Assembly (NCBI GenBank): GCA_964058845.1
Contig: CAXKVR010000015.1
Location: forward strand, 1-64,000
DNA from: Carex sylvatica
Lineage: Eukaryota; Streptophyta; Magnoliopsida; Poales; Cyperaceae
Length of the DNA stretch: 64,000 nt
Reading direction: 5' to 3'
Position numbers and translations under genes: made by a program. Under the pieces are notes generated by a model, which worked only from the letters and a program-made list of their open reading frames with translations, ran no database searches and was not told where the DNA came from. Each line of letters begins with the position of its first letter. The first letter of the stretch is position 1. This document shows positions 46,729 through 58,360 of this stretch, piece by piece.

Positions 46729-47687
46729 TCATTTCTCTGCCAGGTCCTTGATCTCCGCCAATAGAGAGGGATGATTTTGCATTAGCCGAATATATCCTTC
46801 ACTGAACAATAACGAAACCCAATTGTTTTTATCAACAACAAACAAGAGACAAAGCTTCTTAAGCTCAGTACAGTTGTGCTTCTCATCTAATTCTAGGATA
46901 GAAAGAACGGTGCGTAAAGAAATTCTTTCAACCAATTCATATTCACATGAAGCCTTTAGCTGATCCATCGCATAATGGTCAGTTGCCACTAGCAAATGCT
47001 GAAGAAAGACAGTAGACGACATCGACCCTTCACAATCAACAACTTCCACATTAACCGTTAATGAACCATTGTACATGAAATCAATCAGTCTTAAAAACTG
47101 AAGGCATCATTTCCCTTATCATTATGCAATCCTGATTAGATTCTACCATCGAGCCAAAAAATTTGGCTTCGAATACCGGTGAATGAACCGCCAAAATTAA
47201 TCTATGAGCAACAAAAATCTCGCCATTGACATCAAAAGAGACATCAGTACATCTCTTTTCCTCTCTTAGCTTTTGAATGTGCTCACGCAGAAAGCCAATG
47301 GAACTAGCATTACAATTTGTTCTTGTACATGATTCATCTTTCACGGTAAGTTTAACACGAAGTACAATATAACAATCTTGGACGTATGGCTGCTCCAATA
47401 TGGTCCTTGGATAAAATTTCGAATAACCCCAGTCATCTTCGTGTGATGTTATTGTATGTGATGTATCTTTCGTAGCAATTGCTGGAAGAGTTCCATGCTT
47501 GTCCAGTAGACTAAATTAATACACATGTTGTTTTGTAATCCTTGTTATTGCCTTGAGGGTAGTACTTAATAGCCCATTCATGTCGGCCAACTCGGAATTT
47601 TGGTGAGGTGATTCACTTACCAATGCACATGTCTTTAGTTTTTGAGTGGTTGGTTCTAAACTAGTAGCATCCTGTAGCTGTCATCAT
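46729..47687 (-). pseudogene. Broken MATH-BTB gene
   Basis: Intact relatives are substrate adaptors of CUL3 ubiquitin ligases. Here the minus strand gives a MATH domain (TATGCY, KDMCIGK, ITSPKFRVGRHEWAIKYYPQ, then LDKHGTLPAIATKDT, DDWGYSKFYPRT, DCYIVLRVKLTVKDE). A BTB domain follows (RCTDVSFDVNGEIFVAHRLI, HSPVFEAKFFGSM, MPSVFKT, FMYNGSL) and then a BACK-type tail (LLVATDHYAMDQLKASCEYE). Two in-frame stops interrupt the MATH domain (after TATGCY and after CIGK). One frame change lies before LDKHG and a second lies between VFKT and IDFMY. Length and domain order match a single-exon gene of about 320 residues. It is surely non-functional as written unless the assembly has errors. Confidence 0.85.
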
Positions 47688-50600
47688 GCTGAAAGAATCC
47701 ATGATTTGGAAACCAAAAGAATTAGTCAGACTGACGAGTATTAAAAGATGACAAAATAAATATTCTGCATTGCTCATATAAGCAAAACCTAACTTTTAGT
47801 CTTCCCTAGCACTAATTAACTTTTAAGTACAATGTAAGCAACTAGTATAATCTCCTCAGATTCCCATGTGAATTTAATGAAGATATTGCATATATCGGGC
47901 TTATCAAGTGGACTGTACCTTCTAATCTTCCCATATATAATTAAATAACATTTAATGATGACACAAATTAATTATCTGTCCAAAATATTTAGTGGATTGT
48001 AATTTTTAATCTTTCTATATTCATTTGGCATTTAAGATGACATGCAGTTAACTTGAAAAGTAGGACTTCGTAAACCGCACACAGACCGCGAACTCCTGAA
48101 CGGTCAAAGAAAAAAAATGATTTGTTAAAGAACCGTCAAAGAATTTTTTTTATTAATTTGATAAATTAATTATAATATGTTTTTTTTAGGTCTTGTTCGA
48201 TAAGATGGCGGTTAAACTTTTTCACTTTAAATATTAAAAGAATAGTTCAAACGATTCTCTACCTTTATTTTAAAAATTAAACAAAATCAACTATTTTGAT
48301 CTAATATAAAATAAATAGGTTGAACTGTTTTGATGTCTTATATAAAATAAATAAGTTCAACTTTGAATCTGTCGAGCATCATCTGAAAAACAAAAGAATA
48401 AAATTATTCACTTAATTTGTCACGACATTGCCCGCTATGAACAAGCCTATACACCAATTTATCTCTTTCATGATCACAATCTCTGCTTTCAACTCTCATC
48501 GAACTTGATTAGCTTTCTCCCTCATCCGTTGAATCGTTCATTGAAAAGCACGGCGACAAATGTATGCAACTACCAACATCTCACTGAACTTTTTTAGCTT
48601 CCATGTATATTGTTTCTTTGCTTGTCAATAATAACTGTTCGTGAAATTTAACCGATAGCAAAGGAGAGGGTCAGGAGGGGATCTATCAATGTCATTGTTT
48701 TTTTTTTTTCATATTAGACTGTAAAAAGTTCTACGTAATTACAGCGCTGTCACTTGTGACGTACACCATCTGTGTTGAAGCACATTCGATAAAAATATTT
48801 TTTGTAGTAGTGCACGTACGCAACTGGAAATTGATGAATTCAGAATATGGTTACATACGACCACATCAAATCTTATGCAAAGATACTATTTAAAACACTA
48901 ATTTATTATAAATCGTTTTTCGTGATATGAATTAGTAAAACTAAACGGGGCAGTGTTACCAGTGTAATCCGTGAGACACTATTTATAGCTCATGCTCCAA
49001 ATTTATTTTCTCCGAGTCTTAAATCCAATGAATATTTGTCTGTGTTTTCCCTCTCGCTCTTCGAGTCCATATTCTCTGAGGTAACATAATATTTTTGTTT
49101 AGATCCGACTCGTCTGATCAGAATCGGAACTAATCTGATCCGAGGTGGAATGAACGGAGCTCTTTTAATATCGTGGGTATTCTGATTGGATCGACGGTCC
49201 AGATATATACAAAAAAGTTATGTTACCTTGAGTGATATGAATTCCTGGCTCGTCAATTCACTCCTCTCTCTCTCTCAAAAGGTCGCGATAAAAATGCATT
49301 ATCACGTAAGATTTTGGTCAATATAGAGGCTGCCAAAAGATGTCGTGTAATTAAGAGAGTTGTTGCCTTTTTTTTTCTTTTAACTCGACCGAGGATTCAA
49401 GTAGAGGGTACACTATTAATTCACCATAACAAAACATGCAACAAGCCACTTATCTCATCGCTAATTGTAAAATTGATCTTTCTCCATAGACTGTACCTTT
49501 AAAAACTACTTACTACTGGGGCTTTTTTTGAAGCAAAATTTTGTTCCCGGCAAAATGGCCATTTTCTAGAACTTTAACCTGTGAATCATCTCCAGCAGCT
49601 AAAATGATACTACTAATCATATCGAACAGTGTAATTCACTTATTCATTGGTTTGCCAGAATTATTTCTGTTGCTCCTTCACAAAACCCTAGAATATGCCC
49701 GTCTTGAACCTAGGCCAGGTCAGGCCCAATAACAGAACATAGGCCAGGCCGAATATGCAATTACTTCACGTTGCAGTGGATTGAACCTTTAATTTTTGTA
49801 ATTAACAAAACCATCACGCAACCGAAGCACCGCAATTTAATTATTTAGGAAGCAAATGATTTAATCCAAACTGCACCAATCTAGTTCAAGTCTTCTAGAG
49901 TTCATTTTATCCAAACTAAATGCTAGGTTGAAAATAACTGATTGATGAAAAAAAAAAAATGAGGAAAACAAAACCCAATTTGCATCATAGCAAATGTTAA
50001 CAGGTGCATCCAGGCGTCATTCTTTTTCAAGGTTTACATACTTATTTAACTTCATAAAGTAAAACATCTTCGTCATAGGGTACAAGTATCACAACTAGTA
50101 AGCATTAAGCACTGCCAACAACGAGAGTACCTCTCAAGACACAGAACAAAATTCTTGAGAGAACAAAGTAAGCTGGAGACAGAGATAACAAAATAAGATG
50201 GTTATATATATTACAGGACTCTTTCCTAACATCTTTAGCATCGATCCAATCTCAAGCCAGGGATATCTTCAAAAGCATTTGGAACGATATCATGCAATAA
50301 TAAAGAAACAACAAAACATCCAATCTTGGGTACACCAGGCAAAAGTAAAAAAAAAACTACAAATTACACCCTTTCACTCTTTTCCTTTCCCTTTTCCCTT
50401 TTCCCGATACTTTCTGTATTTGATTATTTTCTCAACGCCTCTTTGGTCAATTCTCTATTTCTCTCTAACAGCTAGAAGCCATTGTATCCATTATAAATAG
50501 GACTTAGAATTTGCACAATGAAATGTGTGTATGATGGACAATTAATGAAATATTTCTTCTTCAAATTCCATCTCAATTTGCATCTCAAATTCTAACATTA

Positions 50601-50935
50601 ACTACCATAATGATTTCCAAATCAACTTTAGACCTAGAAATCTTGAAATAAGCCTACGAAGGAGGGTGACAAGGACAACCAAACAAATATGTTACAAATT
50701 GTCTTCAAAATTCTAAATGAGAAACAAAAAATTATCAATTTTTTTGTTGGAATAGGAGATTGGACACACTTTGTAGTGGTTTACAATCATTATTCTAGTG
50801 ACCATAAAGCATAACTGATGTCGTTGCACCCTATTATTGTGAAGCGAATGAAACTGAAAGGTTGTGACTGTTTAGATTCAAAGGGTAAGTTTGGTTCGGT
50901 ATCAATATGAAGTGCATCTAGACAGTTCAACTTAC
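47688..50935. other. Spacer with debris, no intact gene
   Basis: ttttttgtagtagtg ending at 48812 is a perfect CACTA terminus in reverse orientation, but without a partner. 49555-49795 is the diverged duplicate of 40590-40960. The remainder is AT-rich with low-complexity frames. Confidence 0.5.
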
Positions 50936-51075
50936 ATTTCAGAAAAGTGCAAGCCTAACGTGTGAATGACTTCTGACATTTTGGACGAATCAGCATCAAT
51001 GGTGGCATTGATCATGTACTTGAAGCCAGTCATTTTACGCATAGCATTCCCCAAATGCATCCAACAAAGCCAGTC
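50936..51075 (-). pseudogene. Ankyrin/TPR-like gene fragment (one exon)
   Basis: The minus-strand peptide CWMHLGNAMRKM, YMINATIDAD, SKMSEVIHTLGLHFSEM parallels exon 8 of the gene at 58361-60600 (CWNHLGNAVHER, YFTNATTDAD, KPEIIRMLGKEDLSQL) and ends at a gtaagt donor in the same phase. A 20-bp stretch, agccagtcattttacgcata, is tandemly repeated at its 5' end (about 51030-51088). No other exons were found, so this is a detached fragment. Confidence 0.62.
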
Positions 51076-51389
51076 ATTTTACGCATAGAGATTAATGATT
51101 GCCTGGTGGTGAGTGGTATCTATTATCAACAAATATCATTTATTGGTGTACCACAGAATAACAGTGAATAGTGTGGATTTCACAAAAATTGGTGTATCAG
51201 GAAGACTGGTACTAGTACGGTCTTAGTATATTTCAACAGAAAGGTCTAACGAATCTCCACTGAACAAACTACAAATTAACAAAAATTCAAATCCCTAATT
51301 CCTCTTAGTAGTTACCACTCTAATCTACAGCTAGAGTTACATAGATAGAAGGGGATCGAACGAAGGCACAATACTTGTAAACACGGCTC

Positions 51390-51596
51390 TCAACGTCGGG
51401 ATTCATGGGAGAACAAATCAGTCGGAGCGGCGGATCTCTTCATGGCGTGCAAGGCATCAGCCGCGGACGCAGCAGAGGAAGAAAAGGGATCAGACTCCTT
51501 GGCCTTGCGCGCCTTCTATTGGATACGGTAGAGCTGGGCCTTGAGCTCGACGATCGACGCTGCGCCGACGCCATCGATCGCCTTGTGCTTCGGCAT
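51390..51596 (-). pseudogene. GC-rich gene fragment with in-frame stop, CCDC174-like
   Basis: From ATG at 51596 the minus strand encodes MPKHKAIDGVGAASIVELKA then QLYRIQ, a TAG, then KARKAKESDPFSSSAASAAD and ALHAMKRSAAPTDLFSHESR before a final stop. The VELKAQLYR-type segment resembles the N-terminus of CCDC174-like coiled-coil proteins, an identification I hold loosely. One base change (GAG to TAG) explains the stop. The segment sits in a GC-rich island (about 51395-51760) unlike anything nearby, suggesting a captured or relic first exon. Plus-strand frames here are shadows. Confidence 0.5.
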
Positions 51597-51780
51597 CAGT
51601 GTCGACTCCGTTGGTCATCCCAGGGACCCCACACGACATCCTCTCGCTCTCTCCCTGGTCTTCTCTTCCTCCTCTCGTGACGGCTCGACCATCTCTCTTT
51701 GGCCGGCAGGTGGGTCGGGGAGGGCGGGGATGCGGATGCGATTTTTTCTGTTTTCCTCTTTCTGGCGCAAGAAAGAATGA

Positions 51781-52868
51781 GAGAGATGAAAAGGTAGCGG
51801 ATTAATGGATAGATACGGGTATAAATCTGATTTAGTTAACGAACCCGTTAATCAACAGAACTATCTAAGATGTGGGTAAAATCGTGCGGTGTAAACTGCT
51901 CATCGAACCAGATTTGGTCCGATGGACATCGGACACCCCCTCTCCCGCTATAGAAACAGTCCTGGTTGCTATTTTATTGTGTAATAGGAATAGGGACCTA
52001 AATGCAAGTCTGTCTCTATTTTCTCTTCTCATGGCTGTAATAGGTTGGGTATTGAGTTCCAATTTGGAATCATCAGGTTTGTCACAATTGCTTAAGGGCG
52101 TTTCAATGATAAAAAAAAATTTAGCAAAGTATAATAGTTCATTGTATTCATACATTGCTGGAGTCCAATGTATTGTCTGTTAAGTGGAATAATTGTGCTA
52201 ATTGTATGATATTTTGTGGTGATAGTTCATTGTTCTTTTATTTTTATTTTTAGTGTAGTGAGAGAATTCTGATTCTGTTGAAGGATTTTCTTGTAATTTC
52301 TAAATTTTGTCAAGATGAGATCTAAATTATAGTATTGGGTATTGATTCAAGTTCATCTGTGATGGTCAGTTAATTATCTTATATGCTAGCTTGTGCAGTT
52401 GTATGTGCATGGAATAATTCATATCAGATGTTTTGTTATTTCTATAAATTGAATAGAAATACAAAAGATTGAACTTGAAAATTTATTCTCAACCATCATG
52501 AATTTACAATAAATTTAACTAGTTAATTAATTTAAAACTTAAAAAATCCACATACCACAGTGGCACAGTCCATATACAAGAGTAATTTGACTAAGTCAAC
52601 AAGAATTTAACATTTTTAAAAGATCTCCAATGTGTTGTTTAATTAAGAAAATTGTTGTAAACTATACCCAATATAAATGTTCATACTTAAATCAAGGTGT
52701 TTTTTATATCTTATAAAATACAAATTGCAAAGAGTAACATCAGTCCTTCATACATTGAGGATACATTAATTTTGTTACATTCAAACAATAAAAATGAGTA
52801 CAAGCTTTATATCATGCTCAACTTAATTTTCTATACATGGATACATTATACATCACATCACAAAGCAT
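51781..52868. other. Spacer, no gene seen
   Basis: AT content rises sharply after 51780. Overlapping open frames at 51865-52183 on both strands have no recognisable domain. Confidence 0.45.
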
Positions 52869-52978
52869 TGTTTTTTCCATGCTATTGGCAAAATTTTGGA
52901 GTGGAAGAAAGAATTTTGGAGTGGAAGAAAAAAATTTGGAGTGGAAGAAAAAATGTTTTTTCCATGCTATTGGCAAAA
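52869..52978. repeat. Short tandem repeat bracketed by a direct repeat
   Basis: Three units of ttttggagtggaagaaa (about 52893-52950) are enclosed by two copies of ttttttccatgctattggca (from 52871 and 52956). Frames across it are repeats, not genes. Confidence 0.85.
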
Positions 52979-54260
52979 CTTGTGCAACCCAGAAATGAAA
53001 CTGATACAGCTTAAATGTGTTTTGCATCTCCTGAATCCAGTATTCTTTCCTCTGGCACCACCTCATCGTTGACTTGTCTCATTATCCAAAAAGAGCAATT
53101 CTTGCCTACACCATGACACATGGCCAATGATAAATTTCACTAAATAGACCCTAATCAGTCTAATCAGTCAATGATAAATTTCACTGACGACAGGGATCTG
53201 AGTACATGGCAATGGGAGAACTCGGAGCTCTACAAGCTCGGTCTGCATATAAGTTTAAATAGCCGGGCTAAAATATTTGAACCAAATAATACAGCATAAA
53301 GACTAAAGCATCTCATTGAATAGAAAAATATTAGAAGACTTATTATTCTAAATTTCTTTCACTGACAATACATTTATTTTCTACTAATTTTAGCAAATAT
53401 ATAAAATAATCTTAGTTAAAAAAAAACTTGTATAAATTAAGGAGAAAACAATCTGTTGAAAGCTTAAATATTATAAATCAAACCCTCAAAATAGCAACCC
53501 CTTAAAAATAGATATTTAAACCGTATTTTATTTTAAATGCCTGCTCAAACTTCGAAGGAAAATGAATTGCTCCTAAAAACCCGCCAGCGATTTTTTTTCT
53601 GGTTTTGATGAAACTGAGAATTTGTGTTATACGGACTCTCAAATCAAGCGATTAATTTAGCCCAGCCTTCCTACTCCCAGTTTCCATTAAATTGTTCACC
53701 GTGAACCTCTTGGATCTATTCGCGATTGTAGGTACGAATCTCTGTCTCCTCTCTTTTTCTCTAATGCGGCCTTGCTCAGTTGCGGTTGGTCATGGTGATT
53801 TGGAAATCAGCAAATATGCAGACATATTTTGCGGTTACTTAATTTATACTACTTGTTGATTGTTCGATAATTTGTACTACTTCAAATTTGACGGTTACTA
53901 AAAGCATGGTTATGTTTTTGGTGAAATATTTTTTGATTGATGCATTTTTTGTTCTTGTCAATATTTAATGGTTGGAAAAATTCATGATCATTATGAGTAA
54001 CAATATGTAATAATTTGATAAACCAATGGTGCAATTCTGAATTAGTCGCAATGATCTTAGAAATTCATGTGTTGCCTCATGCAATGTTGAATATAATTGG
54101 CATTCTGATTAGTTATCGATTTGGTGGTATACTAATGTTCATGTTTTAATTATGTTCTACATTTGTGATAACTTGTTGCTAGTTTGTTGTTTTCTTGCAT
54201 TTTGGCATAGAGATTTCGCATTTGAGGTGTTCAACAAACTGCCTATTTGAAGGGTGAAAG

Positions 54261-56727
54261 ATGGATAGTAGAGATCTCGCCATCGACAGAATAAGTGATT
54301 TGCCCGACCCACTCATAACACAAATTCTGTCCTTGCTGACAACCATAGATGCTGTGCACACGTGCATGTTGTCCAAAAGATGGATAGATCTTTGGACTTC
54401 TGTGGCTACTCTAGACTTTGACTACCGTATATCTGGGTTTGACAGTGAAGATAAGTTTCTGCGGTTCGTTCATGGTGTACTAAACCGTAGAGGCTTCTCA
54501 CCACTGGATAATTTTAAACTGATATGGCGGTCTAGACCTCCAATAAATCATGGCGTTGTTGAAGAATGCATTAATCATGCAGTTGCTTGCATGCCTCGAG
54601 TAATCTATATTCATATGGATACGCATCAGGTCGTGAAGTTGCCTTGTTCACTTTCCAATTGTGGGTCAGTAAAGGAGATGTCATTATTTTATGGATGTGC
54701 CTCTGATCTTCTATTTATAAGTTTATCCCAACCTAGATCTATAAACCTCCCTTCTCTTCAAAAACTTGATCTTGGTCATATATTCTTCAGGAATGGTTGG
54801 ATAAAAATAATTTTATTGGGGTGTCCAGTCCTCGAAGAATTGGTCCTGTCATTTTGTTGGTTGATTATTGACGAGATTAACTCCAATGTGCTCAAGAAAT
54901 TTACTATAAAGAAATGTTACTTTTCCAACTGTGTAAAATCATTTACAATGAGGAACACGCCATCTCTAGTCGCGGCAGATCTTGAAATTGCACATGCTGG
55001 CAATAAATTTAATCTTCTTGGCGGCCTACCAAATGTTACAAATCTAAGGCTCTATACAGCTCGCCATTACCTGGTATGCTTAATTTTGAGTGCATCACAA
55101 TTGAGGTGGGGGAGGGGGGATGAGTTCTATTCTTTTGAGATTACACTTATTAGTAAATTAATTATAGTATTGTGGTCAAAGTGTTCTATTTCCCCATCGA
55201 GTCAAAATATTGGTTTTTTTCAAAAAGAACCTTCAAGGTGGCGATATGGTTTTTGAAATTGAAATCTTGGCCCATTGTGAAAATAAATTATTCTTTTCTT
55301 ATTTGTAGGAATTCTTCGAGAAATATATTCCAAATTGTCCGATGTTGAATAACTTAAGGAGCTTGGAACTCGGTGAATTGACGATGAGATATGGTTGGAA
55401 TTTTGTGGCTTGCTTTCTCCAGCATTCACCAAATTTAAAGAAGCTGGTTTTGAACTTCCATCATGTAATCTCTCTCTCTCTCTCTCTCTTTGGGAAATTA
55501 AGAAGGGGGTAGTAGGCAAGATGCTGGCATTTTAGTATTGTGCATAATATAATGTAGTTGATGAAGTAGCATCTTTCTTAGTACCAGTCTCGTGTTTATT
55601 TTTTTTGTTTTATTTCTGATTTTGTCTTCGGACCTTATAAATTAAATTGGGCACCAACCTTTATAAAATGAGAGAGATTTTTTTAATAGAGCATCACTCA
55701 AGAGTCGAACAATGCATATATATATATATATAGAGGTTGGCTACTATGCTTATATAAGCATATCCCCACATATGCTTATAACTCATTTTTGTGTTTTCAA
55801 TGTCCAAATGGTCGATCTGAACCGTTAGATGTGATCTCTATATTGAAATGTGCTTGGAGACTAAATGTTATATTTTTCTGAATTTTTTTACTATTTATTA
55901 AGCCACTTTGAAAATCGCTGATCCAACGGTGGCTGCACAAAACAGTAAAATCAACAGCCACCGTTGGATTAATAATTTTCAAAGTGGCTTAATAAATAGT
56001 AAAAAAATTCAGAAAAATATAAAATTTGGTCTCCAAGCACATATTAATATGGAGAACAAGATGAACGGTTCAGATCGACCATTTGGATATTAGAAGCACA
56101 AAAATGAGTTATAAGCATATGTGGGGATATGCTTATATAAGCATAGTAGCCAACCTCTATATATATATATATATATATTTAACACTCCACTATACATGCG
56201 AGTTTGGTTCTGCCGCAGCTGATTGGTCGAAATTCTGATGACTTATAGTGAGAAACTAATAATTTTAGGAAATAAATATGTTGTTATTCCAAAGGAATAA
56301 TAGGAATCTGTTATTCTGATCCCAACCGTTGATCTCCATTGAGATTCGTGCATGGAAAAATTTGAATGTTGGAATCATAATAACAGGTCCTGTTATTCCT
56401 TTTGGAACAACAGCAGATTTATTTCCCATCTTTTAATATCGAGAATATAAATATTGAGGATGCAAGCCAATGATTGATTGCTTGTTTGCACAAAATCACA
56501 AGCGTTGTGGCAACTAATTTTCTATTTTACTAACTTTTTATTATCCACTGTCAAAGGAGAGTGAAGTTACTGCACAAAAAGCGTTGCCAGGAAAAATTTT
56601 ATTTCGGCATGAATTTCTTGAGATAGTGGAGATAAAGGTTAAAGAGGGGAGTGAAGAAACAATCAAAAAGGTGGTCACGACTTTGGGTGCCTTTGTAAAG
56701 ACAATCGGAAAAATTGTAATCCTCTAA
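54261..56727 (+). CDS. F-box/LRR/FBD protein, copy 2
   Basis: Model 54261-55073, 55309-55464 and 56557-56727, introns phase 0, 379 residues, with a likely 5' UTR intron at 53732-54210. Same architecture as copy 1: F-box at the N-terminus (SDLPDPLITQILSLLTT, CMLSKRWIDLW), LRRs, short FBD-like tail ending GKIVIL. I count 21 amino-acid differences from copy 1 in exon 1, all before residue about 235 and concentrated in the LRR part. The rest of exon 1, intron 1 and almost all of exon 2 appear identical to copy 1. Exon 2 ends NFHH instead of NFNL, and exon 3 has two changes (ESEV, GKIL). No stop or splice defect is seen, so both copies are probably functional SCF adaptors. Intron 2 contains the fold-back element at 55732-56158. 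Confidence 0.82.
55732..56158. mobile_element. Long fold-back MITE, family member 3, in an F-box intron
   Basis: The outer arms are near-perfect: agaggttggctactatgc and, 427 bp away, gcatagtagccaacctct, embedded in a TA repeat (TA target likely). Arms pair over nearly the whole length, to a centre near 55945 (cagccaccgttgga and its partner tccaacggtggctg). Copy 1 of the gene lacks the element at the matching position (about 43625-43640). It sits in intron 2 of the host gene. Confidence 0.85.
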
Positions 56728-57561
56728 GTTTATCGATCATCCTTCAAATAATTTGACAAGTTTGAGAACTATTTTAATTTTGAAGAATTAGTGAATGGAT
56801 GCTATGTCTTTAGCTATATTTATGTTAATCTTTTACATTGAAGTTAGATTGTTGCGAACTACCAATCAATTTGATGTCTTTTTCCTTTCCATGTTCTTTT
56901 GGATCTCATTTGGAATTTCCAAATCAAGATGAATTTTAAATTGTACCACTGTTGATGCAAGTTATTGCTCACATGTTGTCCATCCAACTTGCTCAACTTC
57001 AATCATTATGAGAATATTGGTACTTTCTGTTATATATTAATGATGTAATTAATTAACCTACATTAAGCTTCTGCTCATTTTTTTATTTATTTTTGCTATC
57101 AACATACATCAGCATACATTAATCGAACTATGAAAATGGGAATTTATATGTACGAATTAAAATACCAACAATCTGTTCACTTGTATTATGATACTTTTTC
57201 AAATATACAGAATATTATAACATTTTAAAATACTTATAATATATTCACAATACCTAAAAGATAAATTTTGAACATAAATATACTCAAAAGTAAAACTTGT
57301 GACTATCAACATATATATAAATTTTTGAACATTTATATAGTGGTGGATTAATAATAACTCAGTGGACAAATATTTTTTCTTTAAAAAATACTTATTTTCA
57401 ATTTAAAAAATGAACATATCCCTAGTTCCATCTCAGGAATCTAATAAAAGTATGTATTATTCGAGAGGTTTTCCTCATCCTGATTTTAATAAAAAAAGGA
57501 AATAAAAAATAATTTCTAAAATATAATGGGTGAATTCACCGGTTTTTTTCATTCATGGTAA

Positions 57562-57926
57562 AGGAGGGTTCTAATATCTCGTCGTAACTCATATTTTATA
57601 TTTTCATTTTTCAATGCTAAACTATTGATCTGATCCGCTCAACATGATATCTATATTAAAATATTCTTGGAATGAAATTTTATAACTTTTTCAAAGAAAA
57701 AAAACCATATTTTTTAAGATAGGTACAAAATCATTTTTTGTGAACGCTACAGAAATAGTGTTTTTGTAGATATTAAAATATAAGTAAAAAGATTTCAAAA
57801 ATTATAAAATTTTATTCTCAAACATATTATAGTGTAGAAATCATGTTGAGCGGTTCAAATCGATAATTTGAACTTTAAAAACGAAGATATAAAATATGAG
57901 ATATGATTAAATATTCAAACCCTCCT
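57562..57926. mobile_element. Long fold-back MITE, family member 4
   Basis: Ends aggagggttctaatat and atattcaaaccctcct. Inner arms pair strongly: catattttatattttc with its partner, and gatccgctcaacatgat with atcatgttgagcggttc. Shares the gttgagcggttcaaatcgat core and adjacent block with members 1 to 3. Confidence 0.74.
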
Positions 57927-58360
57927 AAAGAAAATAAGTGTCAACGACTCATAATGAAGACAGATAAAATGAAAACAATTGAACTTCCTCGTAGTTTTTT
58001 TTTCAAAATGTGATGAACTGATTTGATGCAAATAAAAGTTTAGAAACCTACTTGGTCTATTTACGAAGAATATGGTATCAATTTAGTACAAATAAAAGTT
58101 CGTGGACCAACTTAATTTGCTAAGATTGGTCAAAATATGAATTTTATGTCATTATGAAATGTTTCATAATGCAAAAACAATAATAATAAATATCAGATAA
58201 GGAATGTTTAGTCCAATTCAAATTGTATTCTCTTCAATACGATCACTCCACGCAAGGGTGGGATGCATGGTTCTAAAGACAGACAAAAAAGAATAGCCAG
58301 CAGAGTTCTAAAGACAGACAAAAATAAGAACAGAAATATTGTTTCACTAGCATTCAAATC
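57927..58360. other. Spacer and 3' flank of the ankyrin gene
   Basis: AT-rich. A small direct repeat, ttctaaagacagacaaaa, occurs at about 58271 and 58307, close to the 3' end of the ankyrin gene. Nothing else recognised. Confidence 0.5.

Larger units (their letters stand above)
53186..57403. repeat. F-box gene tandem duplication, copy 2
   Basis: Counterpart of 41096-46083. Its left edge directly follows the second copy of a 17-bp direct repeat (caatgataaatttcact at 53125-53141 and 53169-53185). Confidence 0.92.

Noticed and set aside
51405..51805. Overlapping plus-strand frames of 68-91 residues
   Set aside because: GC-rich antisense shadows of the minus-strand gene fragment.
55797..56093. 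Mirror-image 61-residue frames on both strands
   Set aside because: They are the two arms of the fold-back element at 55732-56158.
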